Of a stretch of DNA of 64,000 nt, positions 24,408-39,988 are shown in pieces. The notes beneath the pieces are model-generated. The model did not search any database and had not been told where the DNA came from. It saw only the letters and a program-made list of their open reading frames with translations. Source of the stretch: Pardosa pseudoannulata (Eukaryota; Arthropoda; Arachnida; Araneae; Lycosidae); assembly GCA_032207245.1 (NCBI GenBank), contig CM063504.1:86256710-86320709 (forward strand). Direction: 5' to 3'. Numbering within the stretch: the first letter of the stretch is position 1; each line of letters begins with the position of its first letter. The translations under genes were made by a program, and so were the position numbers.

Positions 24408-26589
24408 GTATTGCCTATAAAATAAGTAAAATATAAATGTAATAAACTATTTTAAAAGTAATGCTCAAGGAAACTGATGTATTAAAATTAAATAATGTTG
24501 AATTTTTTTTTTGTTTAATCTCATGTAATATATTAATAATATAAGTCCGTTTTAGTAAAATTTATCTTACTTTCATCTATTTCTTTTCAGCTAATGATTT
24601 ATATTTCAAAATTTAATTAGTAAACATATTTAATTACTCACCACAGACAATTGACAATTTAATTCAAAAATAACTCATTTCTTACTGATGATACCTAAAT
24701 CTTTGATAGTGATACTAAGAACAACAATCATCTTTGAATCAGCATGACTCGTACCATGGTTTTATGTTTAGAAACACAGAACAAATTATTGTAGTAGTTT
24801 GTTATCAGAGTCAGCTCCAAAATATTCAACACCCTGTACAAAATTATAGTAACCCTTCCCCTCATGGTATATTGGTAAATATGCTTAAACTTGCATCTAA
24901 GTTTACAAGCAAACATATATTTAAAATGTAATAAAAGTTGAAAAATACAATGGTGTTAAAAACAGTAGAGGGCACAGTGTTATTTTGTGTCACTTAAGCT
25001 TGTTGGACCTTAAAGAATGAAATGTAAAAATTTAGAGTTGAAAATATGAAATCATGGGAAAAATTAGAAGGAAAAATAAAACTAGGCATAAAATTTTTGT
25101 TCTTTGGCTGCCAATACTTAGTCTTTAAATTATTTGGAGTGCATTGATTCCCAAGACTGGATGTCCCAACACACTCAGCTCTACAAAATCACCACACACC
25201 TGGATGCTGTTTAGTGCTGTTCTCCTCTTGAAAATATCTCTCTTGCTAAAAGCTTTACTTGATGTTTTTAACTCCTTGGACCTCTATTCAAAAATCCACT
25301 ATCCCACGGGTACTGGCCAATCACTTTTGTTCCAACCTTGGGGAAGAGAACACCTGTTCTCTATCCACAGAGATATAGGATCCACCATGGACTTAACAAT
25401 ATATTTTAATAAATGAGTTTAAGCAGTTAAATATGTCTGTATAATGATATTAAAGTTTATAAAAAATTAATTATGAATTACTTCATTTCACTAGTTTGAT
25501 ATGCTTTACGTACATGCATTAAAGCAAATCATTAGTCTGAATATTTCTCTTTTATATGACATTATATTATTTTAATATTTAGCCATATTAAATAATAAAC
25601 TCTATTACAAATAAAACAAAATAAAGTCTTCTGAAAATAAATTTTAAATGTTCGTTTTACATTGAATTCATGAATGTGCATATTGTAATGTATTTATCAC
25701 CTATACCAAAGTGCACAGGTATTTAGGGAGACCACTCAAACAACCAGTACACTAAAATTCCTTTTATTGAAGGATATTGGATAAATGGGTATGCACACAG
25801 GATATATACAAAGATCCACCGGAAGCGTCTCATGCTGATAACAGGTGAAGACTGCTTTTACTGCTTCTTGACGAGATGAAGTTGATTATTGTTGGCAACT
25901 TGGCCACAAAGGGAAGAGAAACATTCTCTCCTTACACTCTAATAGTCTATCAATCAGGACTTGACTCACAGCCCAAGTCCGCTAAAAGAAAATATTCGGC
26001 ACCCTGTAGTCGCCCCACAACTCATCAAACCTTTCCTCTCTCTCTAGAGGGGTAGATATGTTGCTGTGAAAGCATTGCACATCCCCCCCCAAAAAAAAAC
26101 ACCAAGAAGCCCCAAGAGTTGGCTCACACCTGTTTTAAAAGCTCTTCAAAGTGACGTCAGTACAGCATGACCTCACTCATTTTCCAGGGCCCTCATAGGC
26201 TGAGGACGTTAGGAGGGTTATCAATATGCCTCAATATTAATTTTTATCAGCCAGACTGCTATTATATTATAGTGTCACAATCCTAGACTTTAGTGCTCCA
26301 TTCCATTGTTACCGAGGTCCCACCTACAAGAGAATAAAAGCAGAGCATCAGCTGTTTTCCTGACCAGTAACAAGTCGGCCATTGTACTTCAAGGAATGAG
26401 TCTGGAACTCCACAATATATAACATTAAAATACTTATTTTATTAACAAATCAGATTTTCCTTGATTTTAGTAATCTAAAATTTTAATTTTAGTTTTATGT
26501 TCTGTCCATTGTTAAAAACTACATATAATTTATATTTTAAATATTTATAATATTTGTTATTAATTTCTCTTTATAATTAATATTTTAAG
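24408..26589 (+). other. Last brp intron, with GC-richer repeat-like blocks
   Basis: 2.2 kb. The segments at about 25,140-25,400 and 25,690-26,420 are less AT-rich than the rest. A 90-codon open frame at 25144-25416 has no splice context and no family resemblance. The remainder is AT-rich with nothing recognisable. Confidence 0.55.
25690..26420 (-). repeat. Unclassified interspersed repeat, possibly a solo LTR
   Basis: This block is compositionally unlike the surrounding intron. On the minus strand a motif reading CAATAAAAGG (polyadenylation-like) sits near the left end and TGTGACAC at 26280-26273. That layout resembles the LTR at 58514-59515. I could not fix both ends or find a target duplication, so the class is open. 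Confidence 0.35.
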
Positions 26590-26625
26590 GATTCAGAAGA
26601 TGATGGATTGAGATCAGTATCATGA
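26590..26625 (+). CDS. brp: brp/ELKS last coding exon and stop
   Basis: From a TTTTAAG acceptor, eleven codons (DSEDDGLRSVS) and TGA at 26623-26625. Vertebrate ELKS ends DDEEGIWA, where GIWA binds the RIM PDZ domain. Here the acidic DSEDDG part is recognisable but the IWA tail is replaced. I know of no PDZ ligand of the form R-S-V-S. Confidence 0.8.
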   Translation, partial: DSEDDGLRSVS

Positions 26626-29600
26626 TATAACTACTTACAAATAGCCTGTGAGTATTTAAACAGTATTTAAATAGTATTTAATTATTTTATGTTTATATAT
26701 ACACGTAGATAGATAGATAGGTATATCAACATTGTAGCCTTTCAGTGTAATTTTCTGGTGATCTGCTATCAAATACATACTTGAATACAACTCGATTATT
26801 CAAATATAAATACAAATGAAAGTAATTCTAATTTGTTTTTTAAATTTGAAAATGTGAATAGGAAATAGGAGAAAAATTATAAAATTTTGAATCTAATAAA
26901 AAATAATTGAAAAAGAAATCAATGTTTAAAACGAGTCGTTTTATTCCAGCTCTGAACTTTCTCCATTCAGATTGGTGCAAAAAACTTTAGTTAAAAAATT
27001 TATTGTTAAACTTATTGTTAAAATAAATGTTTTACTTTTCATTTGTAAATATTAGTTAAGCAATAAAAGTGTTCCTTTCTTTTACTTTTCAACCTTTTAT
27101 CATATTTCATTAACTTTAGGTGTAAATAAATATTTTTGTTTAAACTAAATTTGATAAGAAAAAATTACTTATTTTGTTATAAAAATAATGTTTCCACTCT
27201 GCAGATTCTTTTAATGAATACTTTAAAATAACTAATTAATAGTAATAAGTAAGATATTCCGGTATGTAGATAGTTTTGTAATCGGTTAATTACATGCAAA
27301 TTATGTTTTAATTTAAAAACATCCTTCCATTTTTATGCATAATTCAGCCGAGGGGATAATCAACTATTGTTCCCGTTGAATCACTCTAGAGCAATCTCTT
27401 GTTTGTTAATGAGAAATCATAGAGTAATTCTATGTCATTTTCAGAACTATGAACTGTGATGATACATATCACATTTTACTAGGTGTAAGTGATAAAAAGA
27501 ACTGCTTGTCACAGCCAGTTCTCTCTCTGACCCCGTCTTCCAGTCAGCTGTAATGCCTCAGCCTTGCTTCCGATTCTTCATCCTCTAATGCTCTCATCCA
27601 TACCTTCCTTGTTTCCTCATCTCAACAAAAATGAAAAGGAGAAGCTGTCTGTATAAACTGCCATGAACTACTTTATTTAAATAAATTTCTGCTAAGCATA
27701 GTGCTCTGTTACCACTTGTCTCTGGTGCCATAAGGAAGCTAATTTGTTCTGAAAATGTTGATAGAGCTCAAAGAAGAGTGCAAGCCATCTATTGAATTAT
27801 GTGTTGACTCTTAAATACTATAATTAATCACATGGTGGATATGTAGTGTAGGTACTTCTTGGTAACTTTTTATATTGCTGACTCAAAAGTCACCAAATTA
27901 GGAAAATGTCAGGAAACAAAATAGTTTAAAAAAACAAAATGGTAGAAAGAAAATATATAATTGGTAAAAATAAACTAACATTTTTGAATTGAAAAATAAA
28001 TTTATAAGGAGTCTTGCCTTACTTATGTAACAATTTTGCCAAAAGATACCAACATTTCAAAAATATGTGAAGAGGACCTATACTACATTGATACCAGTCA
28101 CATTTGTTGTTATCTGTTATTCCTGAAATTTCTCTTAATTTTCTTTTAATATGTGCATTTGATATTGATCATTATGAATAATTTATTGGTCTGAATCTTC
28201 TAAAATCAGCATGACTAACAGTTAAACACGTAAAAATAGTGTTTCAATTTTTTTTTCATTTCAACTAATGAATTTTAATGGAGTTGCAGAAGGAAAAAAT
28301 TCTTTATTTTTCCTCTTTCAAAGAATAATTTACTTTTCAAAAATATGCTTAAACAATCTAATAAAAAGGGGGAAAATGTTTCTAATTACACTCTGGTGAG
28401 AAAATATAAAAATGAATCGATTTTAAACCTTATTAATGGCATTTCTTAAAACTTTAGGTTTTAGCATAAATATTTATCATTTTCATTCTCCTTTTTTTTT
28501 AAATTGAGTTTGAATGAAATTATTTAAGAAATGAGCATTTAATATATAGGTACAAAATCAGCTCTGATTGATGAATGCTAACAAGTAGATCAAAAGAAGC
28601 TTACCTTGTGTGATATGTTTGGGTAGAATATGCCATGTTTCCTCAAACAGACTTAAAGAATAGTCATGAATGAGTTATACTATTAAATGAACAGCTTTAA
28701 ACCAAAGATATATTTATATTGCAATTTTTTATTTCCATTGTTGTTACCTGTTGTTATTTTGTTTACACAAGTTTGTTTTATGTAAATATTTCTGCCATTT
28801 AAATTTACTTTTCATTTATATAAAATTAAATCAATGCATAATTTTATATTCATTTAAGTATATATATTTGTATAATGCTACTTATAAGATTTTAGGAATT
28901 GGGAGTTTTAGGTCACAGATGAACACTTAGACATAACAAAACTCTACTTTTACTGTAGCAAGTATATTTTGTTTAGGCCATATACGAACTGTATCAATTT
29001 AAATTAGCTTTGGTGTCATACACTTAAGTGCAAAAAAATGCATGTATCTTTACAGAACCTTCATGTAAATAATTTAATAAAAAAGGGTTATTTAATTCTC
29101 TTTTATTAAATTTAGGCTAAGTGAAATTTACTCCTTTGAATAATCAAACAACTCTTTGAATTTATTATTTTGGAATCACAATTTAAATTTTTCTGTCAGT
29201 AAATCTTGTATATAGACTTTTAAAATCGTAAATGTGTTCCCTTACTATATATTATAACTTTTATATTAAGGCAATATACCTAAGAAATATAAATGTGCTA
29301 ACTAAGAGTTTGAAATTCTTTGAAATACCCATAAAACCAGACATATAGCTATTCTTATACACAAGAGGTATTGTAAAGTTTCAGTTATAACTAAAAAATA
29401 ATAAAGATAAAGCCTTAATTATTTGTTATTCTGAAGTCTTCTCTACACAGACACCATCTAGAGTTAGACATTTCTTTCACCATTTCTTGACCTCTCAAAG
29501 GTCATCAATGTATGATCATGCTGCAAGCTTCTATCTTCTCCATACAGCATGTACTTCAATCTACAGTTTCCTGAAACTTAATAAATCAACATTAATAGCT

Positions 29601-30010
29601 GAAAATTACAATATTATGTACATAAGGATAAATTAACGTGCAGAATAAATTTTATCCAGATGTCTAAGTTGTACCTTAGTAACTAATAATTGAAGCTTTA
29701 CAATACCCCTATGTATGAATGTGCCCATGAATCAATTTACTACAACTAATGAAATTATAAAGGCAATGTAATATAATAAAGTGAAAACATTATTCTGAAA
29801 TACTATCCATCATCCCTAATAATTGTAAACTCTATCTACTTATTATATTAGTTTGTAGAACCTCGAGATTTCTTAAACTTTTTGAGAATAAATTTCAAAC
29901 AATGTATATTTCAGATTTATAAATATTTAACCTGAAATATTAAAATGTTTCTAGAAAATTTTCAGTTACTTAACAAATTTATAAAAAAATATAGTCTTTA
30001 TAAAAATAAA
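26626..30010 (+). other. brp 3' UTR and downstream sequence
   Basis: Sequence after the stop is AT-rich with many AATAAA words (for example 26895, 27022 and 27062), so the poly(A) site cannot be chosen from sequence alone. A less AT-rich part at about 27,480-27,720 may belong to a long neuronal 3' UTR. No gene was seen. Confidence 0.5.
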
Positions 30011-30731
30011 CAGGGGTGTTTGTGCTCCAGGGAAACCCAGGAAATGCCCACTAACCATCTTCATGTAACTGAAGAAATAAAATTTTGAATTTTTTCCCTT
30101 ATTACTTTCTCTTTACTTTGAAAACAGTTAAAAAGAATACATCATGTTATCTATGATTCTCAAATAATCCCTAACTGCTGTGATGAGGTTTACTAGACTG
30201 CAGAACTTAAAATAGTAGGTTGAAACTTAGTAAGCTACTTTGACAGCAGGAAAAACAAAAAAAGCAAAGGCATTCACAACTTTGAAAGGTAGTAATGCTT
30301 TGGCCTGAAAGTCATGGGATCCGTGAGATCACAGAACAGTTAAAGGTTAAAACTATGAAAAAGATGAGGCTTGCATTAAACATGGAATAAAAAACAGTCA
30401 ATGCTCAAGTGAGCATACCTGTAATAACAAGAAATTGAATGTCTTTATTTTTAAAATTAGGAAATCTGGTAATTTAATAAAATTTGCTTTTTTTTTTTTT
30501 TTTTTTTTTTTTTTTCCCAGAGCAAACTTAAATCCTTTTAAAGAAGAACATACTTTTTCATGCTTTTTATGTCTTTAAAAGAATTTTTTATTTCATTATT
30601 TTTATAGAAGGGTTTTAATCCCCCTCATCTAACTCTGAAATGTTGTTTATGAATACTTGCTTTGTCTCCCTCTTGGCACATAAGTCCATAAACTTTTTTG
30701 GGGAATTTTTATGACCCTACAAACACCCCTG
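30011..30731. mobile_element. Non-autonomous DNA transposon, hAT-like ends
   Basis: 721 bases bounded by inverted ends CAGGGGTGTTTGT on the left (30011) and, read from the right, the same thirteen bases (ending 30731). CAGGGGTG-type ends are common in hAT elements. No clear 8-bp target duplication could be seen, and there is no transposase. It contains a run of 28 T (30488-30515). Confidence 0.6.
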
Positions 30732-33700
30732 AATTAAGTCTTTCCTCTTACTTTTTAAGGACCATCATGTATTTATAAGTTAAAATTAACATTATTAAAA
30801 TATATTAGTATCCCCATCAAAATAGCACAAAACAAAATAATCCTTGACAAAATACTTAGGCCATTTAATTCTAAATATAATAAAATGAAAGAAACTAGTA
30901 AAAAAGTTTGCCCCCCCCCCTTTTTTTGTGTATGTGTGTTTTCTTTATGGAATAAGTTTTAGCATAAGTTGGGCAGATTTATTTACTAACACTACAAAAT
31001 CTTTAAATGCCAGATTTTTTACATCTTTAAACCTTGAAAATATTTATTAAATTTTTAAGTCAGGGCTGTTATGGTTACTTAGTTATTTACTCTTAGTGAA
31101 GAAATAGAGGTAATATTATCACCATCAAATTAAAATCAACTTAGTATAGGAGAAAAATTACCAAGTGATTACAAAAATTTAAAAGAAGTGGGGGATACTT
31201 CAGAACTACTTTGTCAGGGCTATTTTAGTTTTAGAATATTTTCGCTGGTTACAAAAATATGCCATAGTTTAATCAGTCATAATATAACAGATTCTATCCG
31301 TTACCATACCAATTCTTTTGATTTCATTTTAATAAAAAAAAAAAAATACAGCATTAATGAATTTGGTATCTTTTCAAAACAATTTAGATTAAGCTGTTGG
31401 GAGGTTCAATTATTTATATAGATACCAGATAATACCTGAATGTTAAATTAAATTTTAGATGAGACCCACCTCACCTAATTTATATTATATAGATTTTTTT
31501 ATTACCTTTTCACATTTAAACCTATTTGTGCCATAAATATTACATATGTTTTTATACTGGTTCAAGTGATTTCAAACCGCACATATTTTCTATTCATTAA
31601 GCATATCACAATAATTATAAGTTATAAAGGAAATTCCTTGGATTATTGTGATAGGTTTTGTAAAGTATTCTTATATTTCTGATTCAATTCCAAAACATGC
31701 TTTACCCCTATTGAAAGTAATAAATTATAACAATAAAATTAACTATTTCACTTTCCTTTTATAGTAATGTCAGAAGATTTATTGTTTTAGTAACAAATGT
31801 TTATGTGAATAGCATTCCTGTTCAAATCAACAAAAGAAATTTTATAGAATAATATAAAAATCCATGATTTACATGATTTTTATTTATTCCTTAATATTTT
31901 GCTCAAGTATTTGTACAGTGATTCATTAAAAATTAGAAAAAATAATATATTCATCAGACTGAATTAAATTCTAGCTTCAGAAAAAAATACCTTCTATTTT
32001 CACATATAGCTTATAAAATTATGTGTTGTTATTATTATATTCTATGAAGATAATTTGAATAGCAATAAGTAGAATGATTTTTGCTAAATCACAGTTGTAG
32101 ACACTGAGATGTTTACAAAGAGGCTTGAACCAATCGTAAAAAATACTTAAAACATGCTTCAAATTCTACTACGATTAAAAATAAATCTTTGTATACAAAA
32201 TGAGGGAAATATAAAACTTTATGTTTTTATAATCTTTATAAATTTATTTTCAGCCATAAACATGTTACCTGAAAAATCAATTTTATTTTATTTGTATTTG
32301 TCTTCATTAAATACATAATTTTTACATCTATAAGAAGTTAATATTTCCTAAATATAAGAAAAAATGGCTTGGTGCCTTAAAAAAAATCATTAAGCAATAA
32401 TATGAACCGTATGGCTAGCAACTATAGGGAAAAAAATTAATTTCATAAGAACTAGTGAATACTGCAAGAGCCATAGTAATAAATTCACAGCAAATTTCAG
32501 AAAAGCACTTATTCAAAATTGTATAGAAAAGCTAAATTTCAAGTTTATAAAAGCTTAAGTATAAATAGCAGTTATGTTTTTTTTAAATTTCAGCCATCAA
32601 ATTTTAAATATTTTATAGTATATTTATCTACTTATAATATTGCAATCGACTATGATAAAGGTAATGACTGTGCAAAATATAAAATAATGTAATTTTTATT
32701 ATAAAATGATAATTTTTGCTGTAACCATTTCCCCTATAAGGCTAAATTTGTTACACTTTTAAATTACTTATCACAAAACATAAATTATCAATATTAGTTT
32801 TACTGATTAAAAATGGTAGGAAGAAAGTAAATTCTTTGTTTAAAATAATGTTTGGAACTTAAAATGTCAATTTTATATTTAAAAGCAACTATTTTCACTA
32901 CTTTTGTTTTTAATGCGTAGACTATGTGTTTAAATACTTTATAAAAATTCTAAATAAAATTTTCTCTTTACATTCAGAGCTAAAGTAAAATTTATCTATT
33001 TATTGTTACTTCTTAATAACTTTAAAATAGAGAAATATAGACTTTCAAAAATGTTAAGACTGACATGCTGAATTTTATGATGTTACTATATACACATAGA
33101 ATACTATAATCTGTTGAGTACTGAATATGACAATATTTTTAAGATAATGTTATTTAAATGCACATAAAGATTTAAGTGGAAGTTTATATTGAAATAAACT
33201 ATATTTTGCGTTATTAATACAATATGTAGTTCACACTTGATGAACTATTTTCACTCTTATCATCTCATCAGTACAAGAAAATAAATGTTTTATATTGCAA
33301 GACAATAGTCTCAAGTGGATATTTTTCATTAATAACAAAATGCTATATTACTTAACATGCATTTTGCTTTTCAATTTTTAAAGAGAGAATTGTTTTCTAG
33401 TGCTTATGTTTCCTAAATCACAAAAATTAATCCTTAAAAATACTTAATTTTGATTAAAAGTTTTTTGACAGTTCACCTGACAGTTTAATTAAATATTATT
33501 TATAATTGTAACAGAAATAATTCTGTAGAGAAAATTAAAACTGTAATACTCTTGAAATATTCTTATCAGGCCTGACTTTAGAATAGTTGGAAAAATAATT
33601 CTATGGTGTACTAATCTTGTACTGAATAGTTCTTAAATAATCAGAAAGTTATGCTCAACTTTTTTAAAAAAAATTTCTATTCAAGCTCTAAATTTATTTT

Positions 33701-33769
33701 ATGAAGTTTAAAAAAGTTATAGCTATAATATTTTTTATGTGAAACATTCCTAAAATGTAAAATAAAAGA
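30732..33769. other. Intergenic AT-rich sequence
   Basis: No gene, RNA or structured repeat was recognised. Open frames here are short and lack splice or start context. Confidence 0.6.
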
Positions 33770-33810
33770 AAAAATTAAAAAAATAAAAAAAAACAAAAAA
33801 AAAAAAAAAG

Positions 33811-33872
<62 letters not shown>
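33770..33872. repeat. Poly(A)-rich tract with 62 consecutive A
   Basis: An A-rich stretch with a few interruptions is followed by an uninterrupted run of A from 33811 to 33872. It is directly followed by one copy of the segment that is repeated 148 bases further on. It could be the tail of a retroposed sequence or an expanded homopolymer. Confidence 0.85.
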
Positions 33873-33878
<6 letters not shown>

Positions 33879-34130
33879 AACTTTTCAAGAAAAGCATATA
33901 ATAATAAACTGGGTATTAACTATCTGCAAAAAATTGCAGCCATTAGGCCTTTTTCATTTAGATAAGGGCAACATAGAAGAAGTACTTGAGAAAGTTTTGA
34001 AAGAAATTATAATGTTTGAATTGATAAACTTTTCAAGTATTAGCATATAATAATAGAACTGATATTAACTATCTGCAAAAAAATTGCAGCCATTAGGCCT
34101 TTTTCATTTAGATAAGGGCAAAAAAGAAGG
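33871..34130. repeat. Direct repeat, two copies offset by 148 bp
   Basis: Copies start AATTGATAAACTTTTCAAG at 33871 and 34019. Both contain AGCATATAATAATA, TATTAACTATCTGCAAA and TTGCAGCCATTAGGCC, then GATAAGGGCAA. They differ by small substitutions. The first copy abuts the poly(A) tract. Confidence 0.88.
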
Positions 34131-34249
34131 AAGTATTATAAGTATGTTCCATTTCTAATAAATTATAAATTTATTAAATGTTAATTTTTGATATCCCTTA
34201 AAATTTAATGTTAAACTGAGCACTTAATTCTCATCTGGCATAAAATAAA

Positions 34250-35905
<1,656 letters not shown>

Positions 35906-36391
35906 ACCCTTAACTGCTAAGGAAATATTATACTATTTTCTTCTCTGTTGCCATCCTTTTCTGCACACAAACATTGTGACATAGTGTGTTTGGAAAAAGG
36001 TACTGGTAGAGTTTGCAAACAAAATAAAGTTTATTTTTACAATGGGAAAATCCCAAAATAAAAGGCTCAAACCAAAGAATATTATAAAACCAAACAATTA
36101 GTACTTAGCTATTGTGAGATATATCTTGAAACAAGATAAAACAAATAAACTAACATCATGTTAAGAACATTTTTTAAAAATTCACAACCCACTCAATTAC
36201 ACTCTAAGTGATAAATTTTAACCTTATTATCCTTTGCCCATATTATTAAATCATAGGCATATCCCAGGGTTAGAAAATAATTTATTGCATTCCAGAGCCT
36301 AGTAAAAAGCTATGAAACATAAAAATATACCTAGAACAGTTAACTGATAGACTCAACAAAGCATATATATAAGCCTATGGCAGTTAAGAGA
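35906..36391. mobile_element. Possible piggyBac-like MITE
   Basis: About 486 bases between TTAA at 35902-35905 and TTAA at 36392-36395. Left end ACCCTTAACTGCTA; right end, read inward, TCTCTTAACTGCCA, so most of fourteen bases match. The TTAA flanks and the CYCTTAACTGC ends fit a piggyBac-type non-autonomous element. TTAA is frequent in AT-rich DNA, so the case rests on the inverted ends. Confidence 0.5.
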
Positions 36392-36395
36392 TTAA

Positions 36396-39300
36396 TTCAT
36401 ATTACATAATAACATAGTTTTATTAATTTTCAAAATTTTGATGATGGCTGTAATAATGAGTGTCAGGTGATACTGTTGAATTATTCACAGTATAATATTT
36501 CTGTATTACAAAATTTTTAGAAGTGTGCCTTATAACTGTTATGTTTTGATTCATGTTAATGTATGTATTGGAAAATTATAAAACAAAAGTTTTAAAAGTA
36601 TGTCTAAGAAAAACTTTTAAATTTCTTTTGCCTGTTTTCTTCCTCATGTTACTTGTATTTTAAAAAAATACAAGCTTGGACATGAGATAAAAACCCCAGT
36701 AGAAATTATAAAAGAATTTCTATACATTTATTATTGAAAAAATTATACTCATATATTTTAATATTATTTAAGTATTTTGTAAATCCAGAGTGTATAAATT
36801 TTATTCCTGTTTATGTTATGTATTTTCATTTTGATAAAATATTAATTTATTTCCTTTATAGTTTACAGGATAGCTAAAATTATTATTTTTTGATAATTTA
36901 AGGGTTTATTTTTCAATTTTACTGAGTTATGTGAAAGCCAAGAATAGAATGATATAAATTTCTAGTAGAATTTAAGGTGTTCCACATATAATACTTTTAA
37001 ATCTTTAAATTCAGGATATCCTGGTTATTAATTGAAATTCTAATAACCAGTTAAATGTTTGAAAAAAAAATTCTGTACGATTTCTAATTATAGTTTTCTT
37101 AAGTATTCACTTGTTATAAATATATATATATACTAAATGATAATATCTTCTAACACTACATGAATTTTCAAAAAGTAGTAAATAGATTTTGAATACTTTG
37201 TACTAATTAATATTACTTTTAAAAGGATATCAACACATATAACCATAGTAAAATTGTATATCTTTAAATAATTATTTGAAATATACAACATACTAATTTT
37301 CACAAGAAATCATTTTATGCATCTCAATATGATATGTTGCTTTATTTTTTTTTTCTTGACAGAAATTAATATTAATTTTCAAAATAATGGCTTAAGCTAC
37401 TGATATCTCTACCTTGAGAAAAAACCATCACAACTCAAAAATGTCAAATTTTTTAGAAAATACCTTTTAATTGTTTCAGGAACTATTAATTGAAAATTTA
37501 TCAAATTTTTGCTAATTACAAGAATACTTTAATATATTATATTTATATTTGTAGTATATATTTAAGATTCTCATTTAGCAAGTTTTTTTTTTTTAAACTT
37601 TCTAATCGTAATTAAAAGCTCCAAATTACGACAGTTTTGTGCATAAAACATAATAATTTTATTTTTATTTGTTCAACTCTTTAAAAGGGAATGATAGTGA
37701 GTAACACAATCAATTAAAATGAAACTGAAAATGTTTCATTCATTAACAATCAATAATACAACATTTGAGTTATGACAGTTTATTTCCAAGGTAGAAATAT
37801 ATCAAACAAAATGGGCTTATACAGAGTCATACTACACCTTAAACATTTTATTCTGTTATAATTATTGCAAATTATAAAATATTGTATGAATTTTGCTACA
37901 TCTTGGTGTTTTCTCTGCCTTGCTGTAGATGATAATAAAAATGTACATTGAAATTCTTTGGAAAGAAAAAAATTAGCATTTCTTAAAGAAGCAGAATAAA
38001 AAGTTTAGAAAGTTGAGATATAAGCAGGATAGGATTGTTCATAGATATACTTTGCTAAACAGTTAAAAGGATGTACTTTGAAATAAGTATAATAGAGTAT
38101 TGTGTGCAAACTAAGTTTCATCTTTCTTGTATATCATAATTCTAAGTTCATTTCTTGTAAATTAAATTTAAATTTAATTGAAACATACTTCACTTATATA
38201 AATGCATTAATTACATATCGCTATTATAAAGCACAAAATAGAAGTTAACTTCCTTTATATAAGTTCTTTAGCAAAACAGATGTATATGTACACAGATTAT
38301 TTTCGTAGAATATTATAAGATTTCAATGTGAGAATATTTTCTATATTTGTTTATTCAATATTTTGAATAATTATATTTTAAACCTTTTCTTTAAAAAAAA
38401 ATAAGGATAGTTATTTTTTTTATAAGAGTGTATTCTGTATTGTACATGTTAGAGTAGTAAGTGAGACATATCAGTGTCAGAAGCTAATACTTAGAAATTG
38501 GAATTAAACAAATAATAAATAAAATTGTGGTTCCCAGCTGTAACTAACCCAGTCACAAGTTTAGAATTAATGAAATTTCTTATTTATAAAATTAAACAAT
38601 AAAACTGAAAATAAATAAACCCACAGCGTTTACAATATGTTTAAAAACATTGATTCCTGTCAAAGACCTCTGTAGATCTTTTTAGAGACACTATATTTTA
38701 GTTATAAAATTTATGGAAAAGAGTGTTTTAAAGAACTGTTTCAAGATTTTAGATTAACTTCTTTTTTTAAATAAATAAGAAGCTAAAAGAAAGCTCGTAT
38801 AACTTTTGTGGAAATTTTGAATTCATTAAGATTATCTTTTAATAGCTTAAAATATTGCATATAGTGGTATTTCTGAACCATAAACCCACCGTGAACCAGT
38901 AAAATATATAATTTTCTAACACAAACCACTAATAACTTGTTGGTTCATTGTTTGTAAAAATAACCCTATATTTAATATGCTACTAAATATGTTTTATATT
39001 CTATAAAATCAGAAAATAAACAAAAGATAAATTTCTGCATATTATATTAAACAATATAAGAGATGTCCTTTCATATAAAAATACAGATTCAAAGCACCAC
39101 ACTAGTCTTCAAAACTTATACAAAATGCAAATTTTATTCAATTTATTTATCTTTTATCATGTTGAAAGAATTGAACTGTTAATTGAAATATTAATTTGAA
39201 TTACATTGAAAAATTATTTAATTTTATAGATTTTTTTTTATTTGTTAACAAAAATATAAATAATTGTTATCTTTCACAGACCACTAAAATTTTCCTTTAT

Positions 39301-39940
39301 ATCCTTTGTAGAGAAACAGTATATTTAAAAATAATATGATTGTTATAAATATAATTGCTTAAGATTGAGCAGATATTCAGTATTCCAAGAAAAAATAAGA
39401 ATATTTATCAAATATTTAAAAGTTATTGATAAGATTTAAAGTTCGTTACATTAAAGATATTATAAATGTTTTTCTAAATATGACTTAAATCATGCAATTT
39501 CATCAATTATCCCTTGGTGGATATTCATGATTATTTTAGGAGGTCATATAATGGATATTAAACACACTAGGGGAACTGCTGTTTATGAAGTTCATAAAAC
39601 TTACGTTTATGTGATGTGCTCTCTGAATAGCTAAAGGTGTCTGGTAAACATTACAGTTCCAGGGAATAAAAAGTTATAACTTTATTAAAGAACAATAATG
39701 GTTATTAAGATAAAAAAAAATTATATCTCTACGGAATGAAACGCTTAATTACACCACATATAGAAATATAAGAATTTATAGAAAATTTATATAATAATTA
39801 TGAAATAGATATTATATACATTAATTACTCTATTAACCAGATAATTATAAAACTAATGCAGCCTTTTTACAAATGAATTTGCAAATAATGAATACTTTCA
39901 ACAGTCTTTTTAATCAAGTCTTTCTATGATCATTTCTAAC
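36396..39940. other. Intergenic AT-rich sequence
   Basis: No gene seen. The only small structure is a perfect ten-base inverted repeat, CTGGTTATTA (37021-37030) with TAATAACCAG (37041-37050), separated by ten bases. No RNA family is recognised in it. Confidence 0.55.

Positions 39941-39942
<2 letters not shown>

Positions 39943-39985
<43 letters not shown>
39943..39985. repeat. (TA)n microsatellite
   Basis: Alternating TA tract directly abutting the left end of the transposon at 39987. Confidence 0.9.

Positions 39986-39986
<1 letters not shown>

Positions 39987-39988
<2 letters not shown>

Noticed and set aside
25144..25416. 90-codon open frame in the last brp intron
   Set aside because: No family resemblance, no splice or start context, and it lies in a repeat-like block.
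37021..37050. Ten-base perfect hairpin as a microRNA precursor
   Set aside because: The stem is too short and extremely AT-rich, and no known microRNA seed was recognised.
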